Both the position numbers and the translations under genes were made by a program. Of a stretch of 64,000 nucleotides of DNA, positions 33,965 through 43,954 are shown piece by piece. Each line of letters starts with the position of its first letter. Positions within the stretch are counted from its first letter, which is position 1. This DNA is from Thysanoteuthis rhombus (Eukaryota > Mollusca > Cephalopoda > Oegopsida > Thysanoteuthidae), in contig OY735202.1 in NCBI GenBank assembly GCA_963457665.1, positions 79,575,960-79,639,959 of the forward strand. Reading direction: 5' to 3'. The notes below the pieces were generated by a model. That model did no database searches and was not told the DNA's origin. It was given only the letters and a program-made list of their open reading frames with translations.

Positions 33965-34300
33965 GAAAACTGATCCACGTCAGTTGTGATACTGATTGAT
34001 CCCTAATCATCAAATTTGTTTTTTGGGGTAACTTACGTAAGCCTGTGTTTCAAAATTAAATATATGATGCGTTGTATAAAATATCATTTATACCCAATAC
34101 ATTACGATGATATCAATATAAGATAATAAATTATATGTAGGATGACATGAGCTATATATTTATAGAATAGCTGAAGGGAAGATGGTGTTCGATGTTTCTT
34201 TTTTTTGAATCCACGAAACAGTGATATGGTAAACAATTTACGATTCCAACAAGGAAAATTAGCACATAATACCATGATATCAAATTCTGTGTAATGCATA
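33965..34300 (-). repeat. Dispersed repeat B, copy 2 (minus strand)
   Basis: On the minus strand: TTTGATATCATGGTATTATG, 'tgctaattttccttgttgg', 'tatatagctcatgtc', 'gtaagttacccc' and AGGGATCAATCAGTATCACA. It is collinear with 13140-13495. The open frame is different and shorter. Confidence 0.75.
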
Positions 34301-34984
34301 AAAAACAGTAAATAAAATAACATAAATTACATGAACAGATACTGGGAAATAATTACATATAGTATAGAAAGCTCTCTCTATATACATATTCATATATATG
34401 TGTGTGTGTGTGTACGGTTGGCTGAAGTAGTTTTTCATCTATCATCAGTGGTTGGTGTTCAAGCCCAGCTGAAGATATTCAAAATACTGATTTTTAAGGA
34501 AATCAATCCCCTCTCCCACTTGGAAGATTAGCACAACACAACCTTCCTGTTACTATTTCGTTTCATATGACTGTAAGCCATAGTAAGCTAGGCTTTGTCA
34601 ATGTCGATAAGCGTGTATTGAAAATATGAGTTTTGGTAGACCATAAATTGAGAGTACGGGTCGATTGCGTCGCCGGGACACCAGACATAATCCTGATGAG
34701 CCAGTGAATGTGTTGGTCAGTGCCACCTGGCGCTTAATTAGTCGGCTGATAACTTGATTGGCCTCTAGTTTCAGCTCTAATGAGCAACCTACCACTCTCT
34801 GCATTAGTTATCGGTGTCTGCATATGTAATTTTATGTCGGAAGTTATCAACTTTACAATCCAATTATTAATGTCCTGGCCCCCAGGTCCCTGAGAGCCAA
34901 AATAAGTTCCAGCGAAAATACTTGAAATTTTGTGTTCTGTACAGTCTGTACTAACTCCTACACCAAGCGTTCTCCTTTGTGGCT
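34301..34984. other. Gene-free stretch
   Basis: Contains a short TA/TG run at 34390-34412. Two overlapping minus-strand frames (34598-35024) have no recognised motif. Confidence 0.4.
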
Positions 34985-35190
34985 TGAATCTGAGATTGAA
35001 ACTAATTTTTGTTGTATAGAACAAACAGTTTCAAAGATGTTTCCAGACATAATACGTGGTAAATCTCAGCCCTCTAGCTCCATTAGTGCAGCTTGTATGC
35101 GTGATACATGCATACATAGCTAGCCACACCAACCTGAAAACTGGAGAAATCTATTTTATCAGTTTTAATGACAGTTTTGGTTGTAGGTTT
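34985..35190 (-). repeat. Dispersed repeat A, copy 7 (minus strand, 5' part)
   Basis: On the minus strand: AACTGTCATTAAAACTG, 'ctccagttttcaggttggtgtggc', 'tagctatgtatgcatgtatc', ACGCATACAAGC, 'tgcactaatggagctagaggg' and 'gtctggaaacat'. Includes a short TATG seed. Confidence 0.75.
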
Positions 35191-35850
35191 GAAAAAAATT
35201 GGTTTTAAGAAACATGTTTAATAAATTTCGATTCTTTGTAAAACTAAGCAACTTAATGCATTTTTTCGTCAATTCATATCTTCGTATTTTTATACTCTTG
35301 CTGATGAAAAGCTTTTGGAAGCTACTTCAGGTTTAATGAAAAGGATTTGGAAAATTTTCATGTTCCAAATACACATCAAATATAAACAATCAGGACAACT
35401 CAAATATAATAAATAATTGCCATCACTGTAAATAATTGAACAACCGTAGCATCAAATTTTGAAATCATGTAAAAATTCAATCAAAGAATTAATGTAAAGC
35501 CGTTTTTATTTTATTTTGAAGCGTGTAAAGTTTTAGTTTTCATTTAAATCGCTAAGAAATGGCATAAAGTTAGTCTTGAAAAAATAAACCCCTGTGTACT
35601 CAAAACAGATTTCAGACTGTTTTAAAAGGTAGTCAAAAGATCATTTTGTTAAAAAGTATCTAAAAATATTGTTTTACATTTCAATAAATTACTTCGATTA
35701 TACCACGATGAATGTGCTCCAGCAGAAAAATTAATGACTGTTCTTAAATTTCTGATAACAAAATGTCCCTTATACAAATCTAACCTGAGGGAAATTAGTC
35801 AATTGAATGAATTTTGAAAGGAAGTATTACTTAAAGGATTGTCGACTAAA
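35191..35850. other. Gene-free AT-rich stretch
   Basis: Nothing recognised. Confidence 0.5.
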
Positions 35851-35988
35851 ATTTTGTTCGACGAAACGTCTGTGGTCGAATCGTTCATTAACCAAATATC
35901 CTGTCGACGGAACATCTTTTTGACAAAAAGTTTGTCGACGAAACATCCGTCGACTGTTATCTATCAACGAAACGTTCGTCGGCAAAGA
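35851..35988. repeat. GTCGACGAAAC minisatellite
   Basis: Units TTCGACGAAACGTCTGTGG (35860), TGTCGACGGAACATC (35912), TGTCGACGAAACATCCGTCG (35933) and ATCAACGAAACGTTCGTCGG (35965), separated by spacers of about 20-45 bp. Each unit is a partial palindrome built on GTCGAC. Confidence 0.75.
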
Positions 35989-36135
35989 GTCCTGGGTCCG
36001 TATTTGTGATATCTTTTTAGCGTATACTCCCTAATTTAACCAAGATAACTCATCTCCCGATGACGAATCACAATAGGGTCATGCTGATCTAAACGGAGTT
36101 TTTTCACGAAGCACTTAATGTAGTCTACCACATGG

Positions 36136-36241
<106 letters not shown>

Positions 36242-36472
36242 AATGTTTGAATAGCTTATAATTCGTACATTTCGCAGACATTTGCAGTTCATCAAACGGA
36301 AAAGATCTGCAATAAGATTTTATTCAAGTAAAATCTACCCTTGGCTAATTTTGTTAACCAACCACGAAATTTTTGATGGAAACAGAATTTCTGGAGTATT
36401 TGTATTAACCGGTTGTCAGTGGAGAATAAACAGGGGGTATGTGTGTGTGGGTGTGAGTGTGTGTGTGTGTGA

Positions 36473-37199
36473 CTTGAGCATTTTCACCTTATGTACACTT
36501 TTTAAAAAATGTGCTGGTCTTATAGAAAAAATGCAGTTCTGAAGGCAAATCAAATACAGAAATGTACTTGCGATTCTTTAAAAAACGTCAAGCAAATTCT
36601 AAAATAATTCTTCCTTTTTATTTTTGTATGAAGTATTATATTCCTCGTCGCCACTGAGACTGACAAAAATAACAGTTCTAAAATCCAATGCATTCTTGGG
36701 TAAAGTGGATACCCTGACTTATCTCAAAATATAACTTTATTTAGTTTGCTATTTAAGGACTGTTCATTAGCTTTGTCTGTATCTCCATCTGTGTTATCTA
36801 ACCTGAAATATATGTTGGGTGTGTCTTATTCTTATTTAGTGATCGAATCTTAAGCCAATAGAACTTAATATTGACCATAGAAAATGTCCAAATACTCATT
36901 TCACATGGTCTCAAAATGTCCGTGTAGTTGATCAAATTTTAGATTCCACGGGGAGCTTACTATAATGGGCCCATTTTGGAAGGGGCGTTCCAGGCATTCA
37001 ATCCGCCCCTTACTGATAGCTTCTACCCAAAAAGGTATTCTGGAAATGATTGGCAACGCTCATCTTCGCAGTGTTGTTTATTCAAAGGATTCTCAATCTT
37101 GTATTATGGTGGACCCTTTGAATTGAATAATTATTTTGCAGGCCCCACTGAATGGCAAAAAAACAAAACAAACAAAACAATAGGTTGTAAAACAGGTCA
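36473..37199. other. Gene-free stretch
   Basis: Nothing recognised. Confidence 0.45.
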
Positions 37200-37375
37200 A
37201 ATTAGCCTTTCAATAGAAACCGTCACGTGACCAGAGTGATCAATTAAAAATTGGAAAATAGAGTGATCAATGAATAAGTTACTTCTAATGCCTTTTGTTG
37301 GACAGTGACCACTAAATCTTTCAAGAAACGAACATGAATACTGTTGAACAAAAACTAAGAGACCAATTTAGCTGC
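37200..37375 (-). repeat. Dispersed repeat A, copy 8 (minus strand, 3' part)
   Basis: Begins AATAGAAACCGTCACGTGAC (the reverse of the 3' end), then GAGTGATCAATTAAAAATTG, 'gtgatcaatgaataagttac', 'gccttttgttggacagtgacc' and 'gagaccaatttagc'. Confidence 0.8.
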
Positions 37376-37879
37376 CTATATCTTTGAGAATATTAAGTAC
37401 AATCTGCAACTTTTCAAGTCCCTTTTTTATATTTCTGGGTAATAAGTGCTATTTTTTATAGAGAGTGGCTTCTTACATCAACACGTTGATAATTTTTAAT
37501 TTACCTGTTATGGCTCAAATGGCAAGATACTTGAAGGCTGTACACACCATATCTCGAGTTGTGACTAATTGTTCCATAATTTTAAATGCAGTGGTAGCAG
37601 GAACACCTTCAGGAGGTCAACCAGTGGCTCCCATTCTTCATCCCATCAAAGATTTCGGTTAGCTGTAGTCAGATTCACAATTGATAGTTTGCTAAGGTTT
37701 GCCTGTTTCCACAAAGGCAGAGATAGCAGGGAAACCTGATGACCCATCAGGAATTGCAGCATTTTGAAATATCCGAATACTTTCTGGCATACTCCAAAGC
37801 GTCCAACAAGGTCACGACACCTTTGTATTGCAGGTGGATAGGGCGCCAAGAAAAAATATTGATTCCCGATAGGCATGCC

Positions 37880-38305
37880 GAAATAAGCCGTGTACACCTC
37901 GCACATTTTAGCAAATACTGCCACTGGGTACTGTCTACAGCAAAAGTCCGTATATTCATCGCTCAGCATATTAAGATAGATTCTGGAGTAAAAGGAATTC
38001 TCCAAAATGGTCTCTAGGTAGGAAGCAGCAGCTTGGTGTAGCTACGTCACAATGGTTCGGGGCTTTCAGGGCAATTGCAAGGCCGAAAATATGTGGAGCT
38101 GGTTGAGACTTTGGAGAAGAACAACAGTAAAATGAACTGCAGGCTGTCCTTTAAAATCCATATCCTTGACATTCATCTTGATAAATCCAGATCATGGGAG
38201 CGCATTGAATCCAGCCTTTGTCCCGAATTTGATCACTGGATCATTATGAATTTATATGGAAAAAAAAGATTATATCTAAAAATGCAGGATACTTCTACAT
38301 CAACC
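37880..38305 (+). pseudogene. Fragment of an unnamed transposon-like protein family, decayed
   Basis: Three blocks lie in order on the plus strand. First, LSTAKVRIFIAQHIKIDSG and ILQNGL (about 37930-38015, ending at a stop). Second, AAAWCSYVTMVRGFQGN (about 38025-38075). Third, after a frame change, YVELVETLEKNNSKMNCRLS followed by FKIHILDIHLD (38075-38185). These recall the 'LS.AK.k.GIF.GPQI', 'AAW.SF..VV.nFLGN' and 'Y.elV..l..ny...GC.MS.K.HFLhsHLd' blocks of a protein repeated many times in invertebrate genomes. That family has no function I can name. Two frameshifts and a stop show decay. The opposite-strand 119-codon frame (37646-38005) is taken as a shadow. Confidence 0.5.
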
Positions 38306-38869
38306 TAACATACTGTGTACGAAAATGAAAGTTGTAGGGAAAGATGTAATGAATATGAATAAGATTATTTTATCTTGTTCTAAATCAGTTGGATAAATAT
38401 TGGCAGAGCATTCTGGATTGGAAGGCATGGGAAATAACGACTGTCAACCAATTGTTATCAGTGATACAGTTAACTCTTATTTTAACGGCACTCGTTCTTA
38501 GGTTCTATTCAATGACAGGCGCGATCTAAAGACACGTTTGTTTGCATAATAATGCAAGATTATCACCAGAGATTAGTTTGCACCAAATCACATGAAGATT
38601 TCAGTGCATTATTTAGAAAACTAAAATTAGCTAATTTTTGTTTTATTTTTCATTTGTCCTATTCGATGAAGCATTGTAAATCCCGATCATGTGATAAAAA
38701 ACAACAACAACTAAGATTAAAGTCAATAATATCAAAAATTATTAATAATGATTTGCAAGACTTCATCTAATAAAAAGAATGAAAATGAAAAACATGGATT
38801 GAAATGAATGACCAGTTAATGATAAACCTGGCACGGAATAGACCGGAATATAGATTGATTTGGGTTGGG
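38306..38869. other. Gene-free stretch
   Basis: Contains 'ttattttaacggcactcg' (about 38477), faintly like a pogo/Tigger end. Nothing firm. Confidence 0.4.
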
Positions 38870-39010
38870 TCCTGGCACTGATGGTAAGAGCTGTTGCGCG
38901 TTAACTGAGCCACCCTCTGGCATAGGGGTCGTGAGTTCGATTCTCATTGGAAATTTATTCTTTATCCCGATCTGCAGTGTTACTTCATTTACTCATGGCT
39001 GAAAAATACC
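38870..39010 (+). mobile_element. tRNA-derived SINE
   Basis: 'tggtaagagctgttgcgcg' near the start, then GGTCGTGAGTTCGATTCTC (38926-38946), a good box B, and a body with 'cccgatctgcagtg'. No acceptor stem was found, so it is not a tRNA gene. Confidence 0.55.
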
Positions 39011-39342
39011 CAGTCTGAGAATTACGACAAAAAGCAACAACTTTTACGATGAAGGTAAATCGTAGCAAAATGATAATAATAAAATTGGACACCCCCTAAA
39101 ATAATACCGTTTCAAGTAACGCAAAAATTCGACAATAAACCTTTGCTTGCCAAATGTATTTCCAAGAATTTACTGAAACGTTAAAAAAACAAACGAATAC
39201 CCACCACCATGTATAGGGTTAGCATATTTACTTTTTGATTCATCTATTTCATTGGTAGAGCTAAAACCTGCCAATGAGGTATAAGACAGTGATTTGGTAA
39301 TAAAATGTACATTTTTAGTTTTCCATTATTGACATATCGAAA

Positions 39343-39575
39343 ATGTTTAGACAAATTATACCCTCTAGTCCCCTTGTCCGTGAATTTCCAGTTAAAAGTC
39401 GGTCTGCAATTAAGGCACATCCATACTTTTTAGATGTATCAAGTACTCACTACAAGTTTTACGCTAGTAGCTTTTTCTCAAGAACATCTGCTACATTGAA
39501 TTATCTTCTTTCTGAATGTGTTCCCGATGAGTAGAATCTCAAGATTTTCAAATAAAAAATTTTCAAATCAAATCA
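39343..39575 (+). pseudogene. LINE ORF C-terminal end
   Basis: The 63-codon frame reads VKSRSAIKAHPYFLDV, YKFYASSFFSRTSATLNYL and CVPDE, a stop, then NLKIFK. This is the common C-terminus of Jockey/CR1-like LINE proteins ('HP..l..p......y..SFFpRT..lWN.LP..vf....nlq.FK'). The usual Trp is lost and an in-frame TAG (39532-39534) precedes NLKIFK. Only the tail is left. Clade is uncertain. Confidence 0.6.
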
Positions 39576-39691
39576 AAACAGAAGACATGCCTGACACAAT
39601 TCTAGTCTTTTTATTGTCTTATCGAATCGCTGTAGTACCTCTGCTTGATAAACTAGCCAGGTTGGCCACGGATTTTTCTCTTTGCCCCTAT

Positions 39692-39985
39692 GTGTGAGTG
39701 TTTGTATATGTGTGTGTGTGTGTGTGTGTGCGCGCGCGCGTGCTCGTGCATGTGTGTCCGGGCACTCCTAGTCATATTTCTTGGATACAACCTTGGGAAT
39801 TTGCTTGAGTACATTGCTAGGCACCATCTAAAAATCGCTTTTTAGTGGTGACTGTGATCATTTTGGACCAGTGCCAAATCTTGGGCTGGTATTTTTTTTT
39901 AGATAATTTAAATGAATGATCTATTTTCGAAAGATAATTTTTGATATTATTTTAGATGATTAGTTCTGCCACTCGAACGGACTAC
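39692..39985 (+). repeat. Dispersed repeat C, copy 1, led by a (TG)n(CG)5 tract
   Basis: TG/CG tract 39705-39742, then 'gggcactcctagtcatatttcttgg', GCTTGAGTACATTGCTAGGC, CACCATCTAAAAATCGC, TTGGACCAGTGCCAAATCTTG and GGCTGGTATTTTT. Collinear with 59570-59895, which also begins with a TG tract. Non-coding. Confidence 0.75.
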
Positions 39986-40564
39986 AGTGATTTATTAAAG
40001 TGAGATATGGATAACGCTCTTCATTTTTTACTTTTAAAATCAATAAGCTATTGTAACATTTATTTTACTGGTATTGTGTGTTATAAACACTCACTAACCC
40101 TTTGATGCAAAGAGTGGCTGAAAGGCCTTGCTTTGGGTGACTAAGAGTAGACAGACAAAAACAAAATCCAGACGTTATAACGGGTAATGCTATATAACGG
40201 CACCCCCAAAGGTGACGTAATAATGGGAGTCTACAGTACATGGGAAATCACGGTGGTCAAAGAAATATTGTCGGTATCATCTCTTATTTGTAGGCAACTC
40301 TCGTCGAGGTTAACGATGAAGCGAATTTTTCCACCGATGAAGCAAATTTTACTTGGAAGGTTGTGATTAAAAGAAATGATTTGATTGAATAAACTACTAA
40401 TAATAATGGATATAATTCACCAAATGTCTGTCCATCTGTCTATTCGTCTGTCATCGCATAACTCAAGGAGGTATAAAGTGTCAAATTATCTGTGGTTACT
40501 AAGGAGATTACGAGACATGTTTATGGCATATTTTTTTAATATTTCAAACCTGATCAAGTTGGGA
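39986..40564. other. Gene-free stretch
   Basis: Contains 'gctatataacggcaccccc' (about 40189), weakly like a pogo/Tigger end. No gene. Confidence 0.4.
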
Positions 40565-40630
40565 GGGGTCTGATTAACAATGTAAGTTTAATGCTGAACT
40601 GGACCCTTACTTTGTGTTCATCAGGTTAGC
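40565..40630 (+). repeat. Dispersed repeat A, copy 9 (short internal piece)
   Basis: AACAATGTAAGTTTAATGCTG, 'aactggaccc' and TTTGTGTTCATCAGG match the middle of the family. The flanks do not align. Confidence 0.45.
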
Positions 40631-41430
40631 TCAACCGAATCTTTATCGTTTTTTCTAATCCTATAAAATAGACATCTGGCCAAAAATTTCATCTGTGGGG
40701 AGGATTTTCAGTTTATAGTGAAAAAGCTTTATCCAAGAAATTAAAAAAATACATGAGGCCTCCACCACCCATGGTAGTAGTAGCAGTACAGGTAAGAGGA
40801 AGAAGAGGCAGCAGTCTTCTTCTGAGTCAACTGATTCTCATACTTGTAAGATAATGAAACATGGAAATATTCTTCACTTTTTTTCAACTTTTCTTTTTCA
40901 ACTCAAAGAATATTTAACAAAAGGATGTTAAATGAAAATACATTGATGAAATACTGATGAACTTAACTAATCTGAAAACTTTTCTTATTTATTTGGATTC
41001 AGTTTGTGTCTTTCATGTTCTACTTCATAATATTTTGGTTGTCATTACTCAAAATTTTCCTTTTGTTTGATCTTTTCATGAAATCATGTAGATTATTTGA
41101 TATTATTCGGCTAATCATAAAGATCTTTTGTATTTCGATATTGTTGCAACTCAAAGAGATCATGAACATACAAACGTAAGTATATATATAATTTGCAAAT
41201 CTATTTATAAATCCCATTAGCAAATATGAATCTATTTATAAATCTCAAGTATCATTTCTATAGGAAAAAAGTGAGACAAAAACATACGTGAATATATATG
41301 AAGAAAATTATAATAATTTCAACCAAATCTATTGATAAACCTTGTTAATAAACACATCTCCAAATAACATATCTTACATTACTTGAAAAATATTACATTC
41401 AAGTTTATGAATAAATCACAAAATGAAATG
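40631..41430. other. Gene-free AT-rich stretch
   Basis: Nothing recognised. Confidence 0.5.
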
Positions 41431-41573
41431 TGTGTATATACACACACACACACACACGCACACACACACATATATATATATATAGATATATATATACATA
41501 TACATATATATATATATATGTATATGTATACATACATACATACATATATACACACAAACATATCTATCTATCA

Positions 41574-41616
<43 letters not shown>

Positions 41617-41630
41617 TGTGTGTGTGTCTA
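41431..41630. repeat. CA/TA/TG compound microsatellite
   Basis: CA, TA, CATA, TATC, TA and TG blocks in 200 bp. The CA block at the left and the TG block at the right are inverted copies and can pair. Confidence 0.9.
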
Positions 41631-42660
41631 AGAGACAGAATTAAATATTTTGATTTTGGAACGCCTATATTTGTCACAGGGTTGAACAAACTTTTATACC
41701 AGCAGTAACTAACAATGATATATAGAGTTACACACATATCGGACATGAATTTGAAGTAAGCAGTTGATTTTTTAGATCCCAAAAGATTTAATCAAGAAAG
41801 CTTCGAAAAATTTAACAGTGAAGTAACAAATAGACCCTGGCAAGGAATAGAGAGTTGAACATATAAGGTGAGAAAAACAATCATATTTTCAGTATATAAT
41901 TCGAAACTCTTAAAACTCCTGAAAAATAAGACGTACTAACTCAAAATAAATACAAATCTTAGAATACATATTAATATAGACACAAATATTAAAGTATATT
42001 TAGACGTTTCATCAAAACTAAGAATTTATTGCATAAATATAAACAGAATGAGAATTTAACTTCAAATTTAGCCTGCGTTCATCTGTAATACATACAATAA
42101 ATACCTATAACATAGTTTTACTTTAATCTACATCCATACTAATAGAATAATAACTAGAGAGATTTTTTTTACTCCAAAACAAATTAAGATTTCGGAGTAG
42201 TAATATTCACGGTGATACTGATGAATATGATGGGAAGTGTCATAGCAATTAACCTGTCTTGTTTTTAATACTCCCTAAACAGGGCTTCGATAAGACAGCT
42301 GACTAAATCCATGATAGAGAATAAAATTGAAATACAGATAAAACTAAATCACATGCACCAAGAACTCAAAATTATATAATAAAACCGTAATAAGACAACA
42401 TGTTGAAATAACAATGACCAATAAGTCATGGATACTTTGAGAATTTATATAAAATTAAGTGCACAAATATTATTTTCCTCACTACTAGATGAAAAATACA
42501 TGAGTATATAGATTTAAACTTGAATGATTATTGTACATATCATATATGCCTTAACGTTCTCCGCTTATACCCTCATCAAGGGTGTTGTGGGGTTAGGTAC
42601 ACGCGAGCAAATGTTAGGAAGACTCATTTCCAGCTTGCTAAGCCTGTCGAAACTTCGTTC
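41631..42660. other. Gene-free AT-rich stretch
   Basis: Nothing recognised up to about 42540. The interval 42540-42660 is moderately GC-rich and lies directly downstream of the 5S-like copy (minus strand), so it may be its body or tail. Confidence 0.45.
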
Positions 42661-42779
42661 TGCTTACAGTACCTAGTATTCCCCAACAGTGACCCATGTG
42701 GGTACTGATCACAATCGATATTACTTAACTTCGCTGATCGGACAGGAACCGATGTATCCAAGATAATTTTATCGTAAAC
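42661..42779 (-). pseudogene. 5S rRNA-like sequence, near full length (copy 2)
   Basis: On the minus strand: GTTTACGATAAAATTATCTT, ACATCGGTTCCTGTCCGATC, GCGAAGTTAAGTAATATCG, CAGTACCCACATGGGTCACTG and GGGAATACTAGGTACTGTAA. The order and the 119-nt length are those of animal 5S rRNA; the 5' third is better kept than in copy 1. It is single, diverged, and in the opposite orientation to 21204-21322. Retroposed pseudogene or 5S-derived SINE. The sequence downstream of the two copies does not obviously match. Confidence 0.88.
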
Positions 42780-43954
42780 CTTTAGTCTCGGGGGAGGTTC
42801 TTCTAATCCTTGTGCTGAGAACTTAGCAGAGTGAAATTGAGTACCATTTCTTGAAAGGTATTTGGTATGACTCGGCGGTTAACTGAACTATGACCTACAG
42901 ACTCGGAGGTTAACACTCTATCACTGGGCCTCAGTTGCCAAGGGAGGTAATTACCCTCTTCCTGTGCATTAGCCAATCGGTAAATACAGAACAATTCTTT
43001 GCAACATGAATGAACATGGTAAGTTCATTCGAATTGGATAAACAGCGAAGTAGAAACTCGTGATATATACAGTGGCCTAAATTCATAATTCGATGTCCAT
43101 TGCTGAGGTAATTTTCAGGACAAAAGATTCCTGGACTGATGTGACATTCAGTTGCAAAAGAAAAAGAATCGTCACGTAGGATGGGTAGGAATGGATTTAA
43201 TTTTCGAAGAAAGGAGAATGAATGAACGAGGGATGGAAAAAGAAGAAGAAAGGAAAGAAAAAGAGGGAAATAAAAAAGAAGGAAAGAAGAACAGACAGAT
43301 AGATAGAAAGAAAGAAAATAAAACGATGTCTCTAGATATATATTACGTTGTTACATATGGAAAGTCGTGTTTTAGTTAGATGAATGACGATATAAACACA
43401 AAAATAAACTAAATATTTAATCAAGATATGCCTCACTTTAAGCAATAACATTGTTTTCAACAATTATAAAATGATAAAATGCCATCTCTACAATTCTTTA
43501 GGTCTAGTGGTCACAACTTTAGTAAAACCACGAATTATGCCTTCCCTATTATTGGATCTTTTATTGAAGATACGAAGTTCAGAATACGAATAATGATAAA
43601 TAACTTTTCCCGGCAACCTTGCATCGTTGATTCCCTTATCTCGTCCCAAGAGACCCCTATAACATTATTAGCATTCTAGACATTGTATCCTTTCCAGAAC
43701 TTATTCAGATTAGGCCCATCTTCCTTGAGCCTGATTAATAGTTTTCCTCATATAATACGTCTTGAAGGTTAATATTACTTTTTGATACATTGGCCAAACT
43801 TCACTTGTTGTATTTGGAGACAAAATTTACTTTAATTTCCGGATAAAGATCCTATACTTTTTGGGAAGTGGTGCACAATTATCTATAACAAACAATGCCT
43901 TCGATGATGAATTATTCATGAGCCTCGTAAACCCAAAATTTGTCATCCCTCTTT
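42780..43954. other. Gene-free stretch with a purine-rich block
   Basis: Purine-rich GAAGAAAG block 43155-43320. A 45-bp phrase, TAGTGGTCACAACTTTAGTA to GAATTATGCCTT (43495-43540), matches TGTGGTCACGAATTCAGTAA to GAATTATGACTT at 59378-59418, so another short repeat family is present. The frame 43479-43679 over it is not called a gene. Confidence 0.45.
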
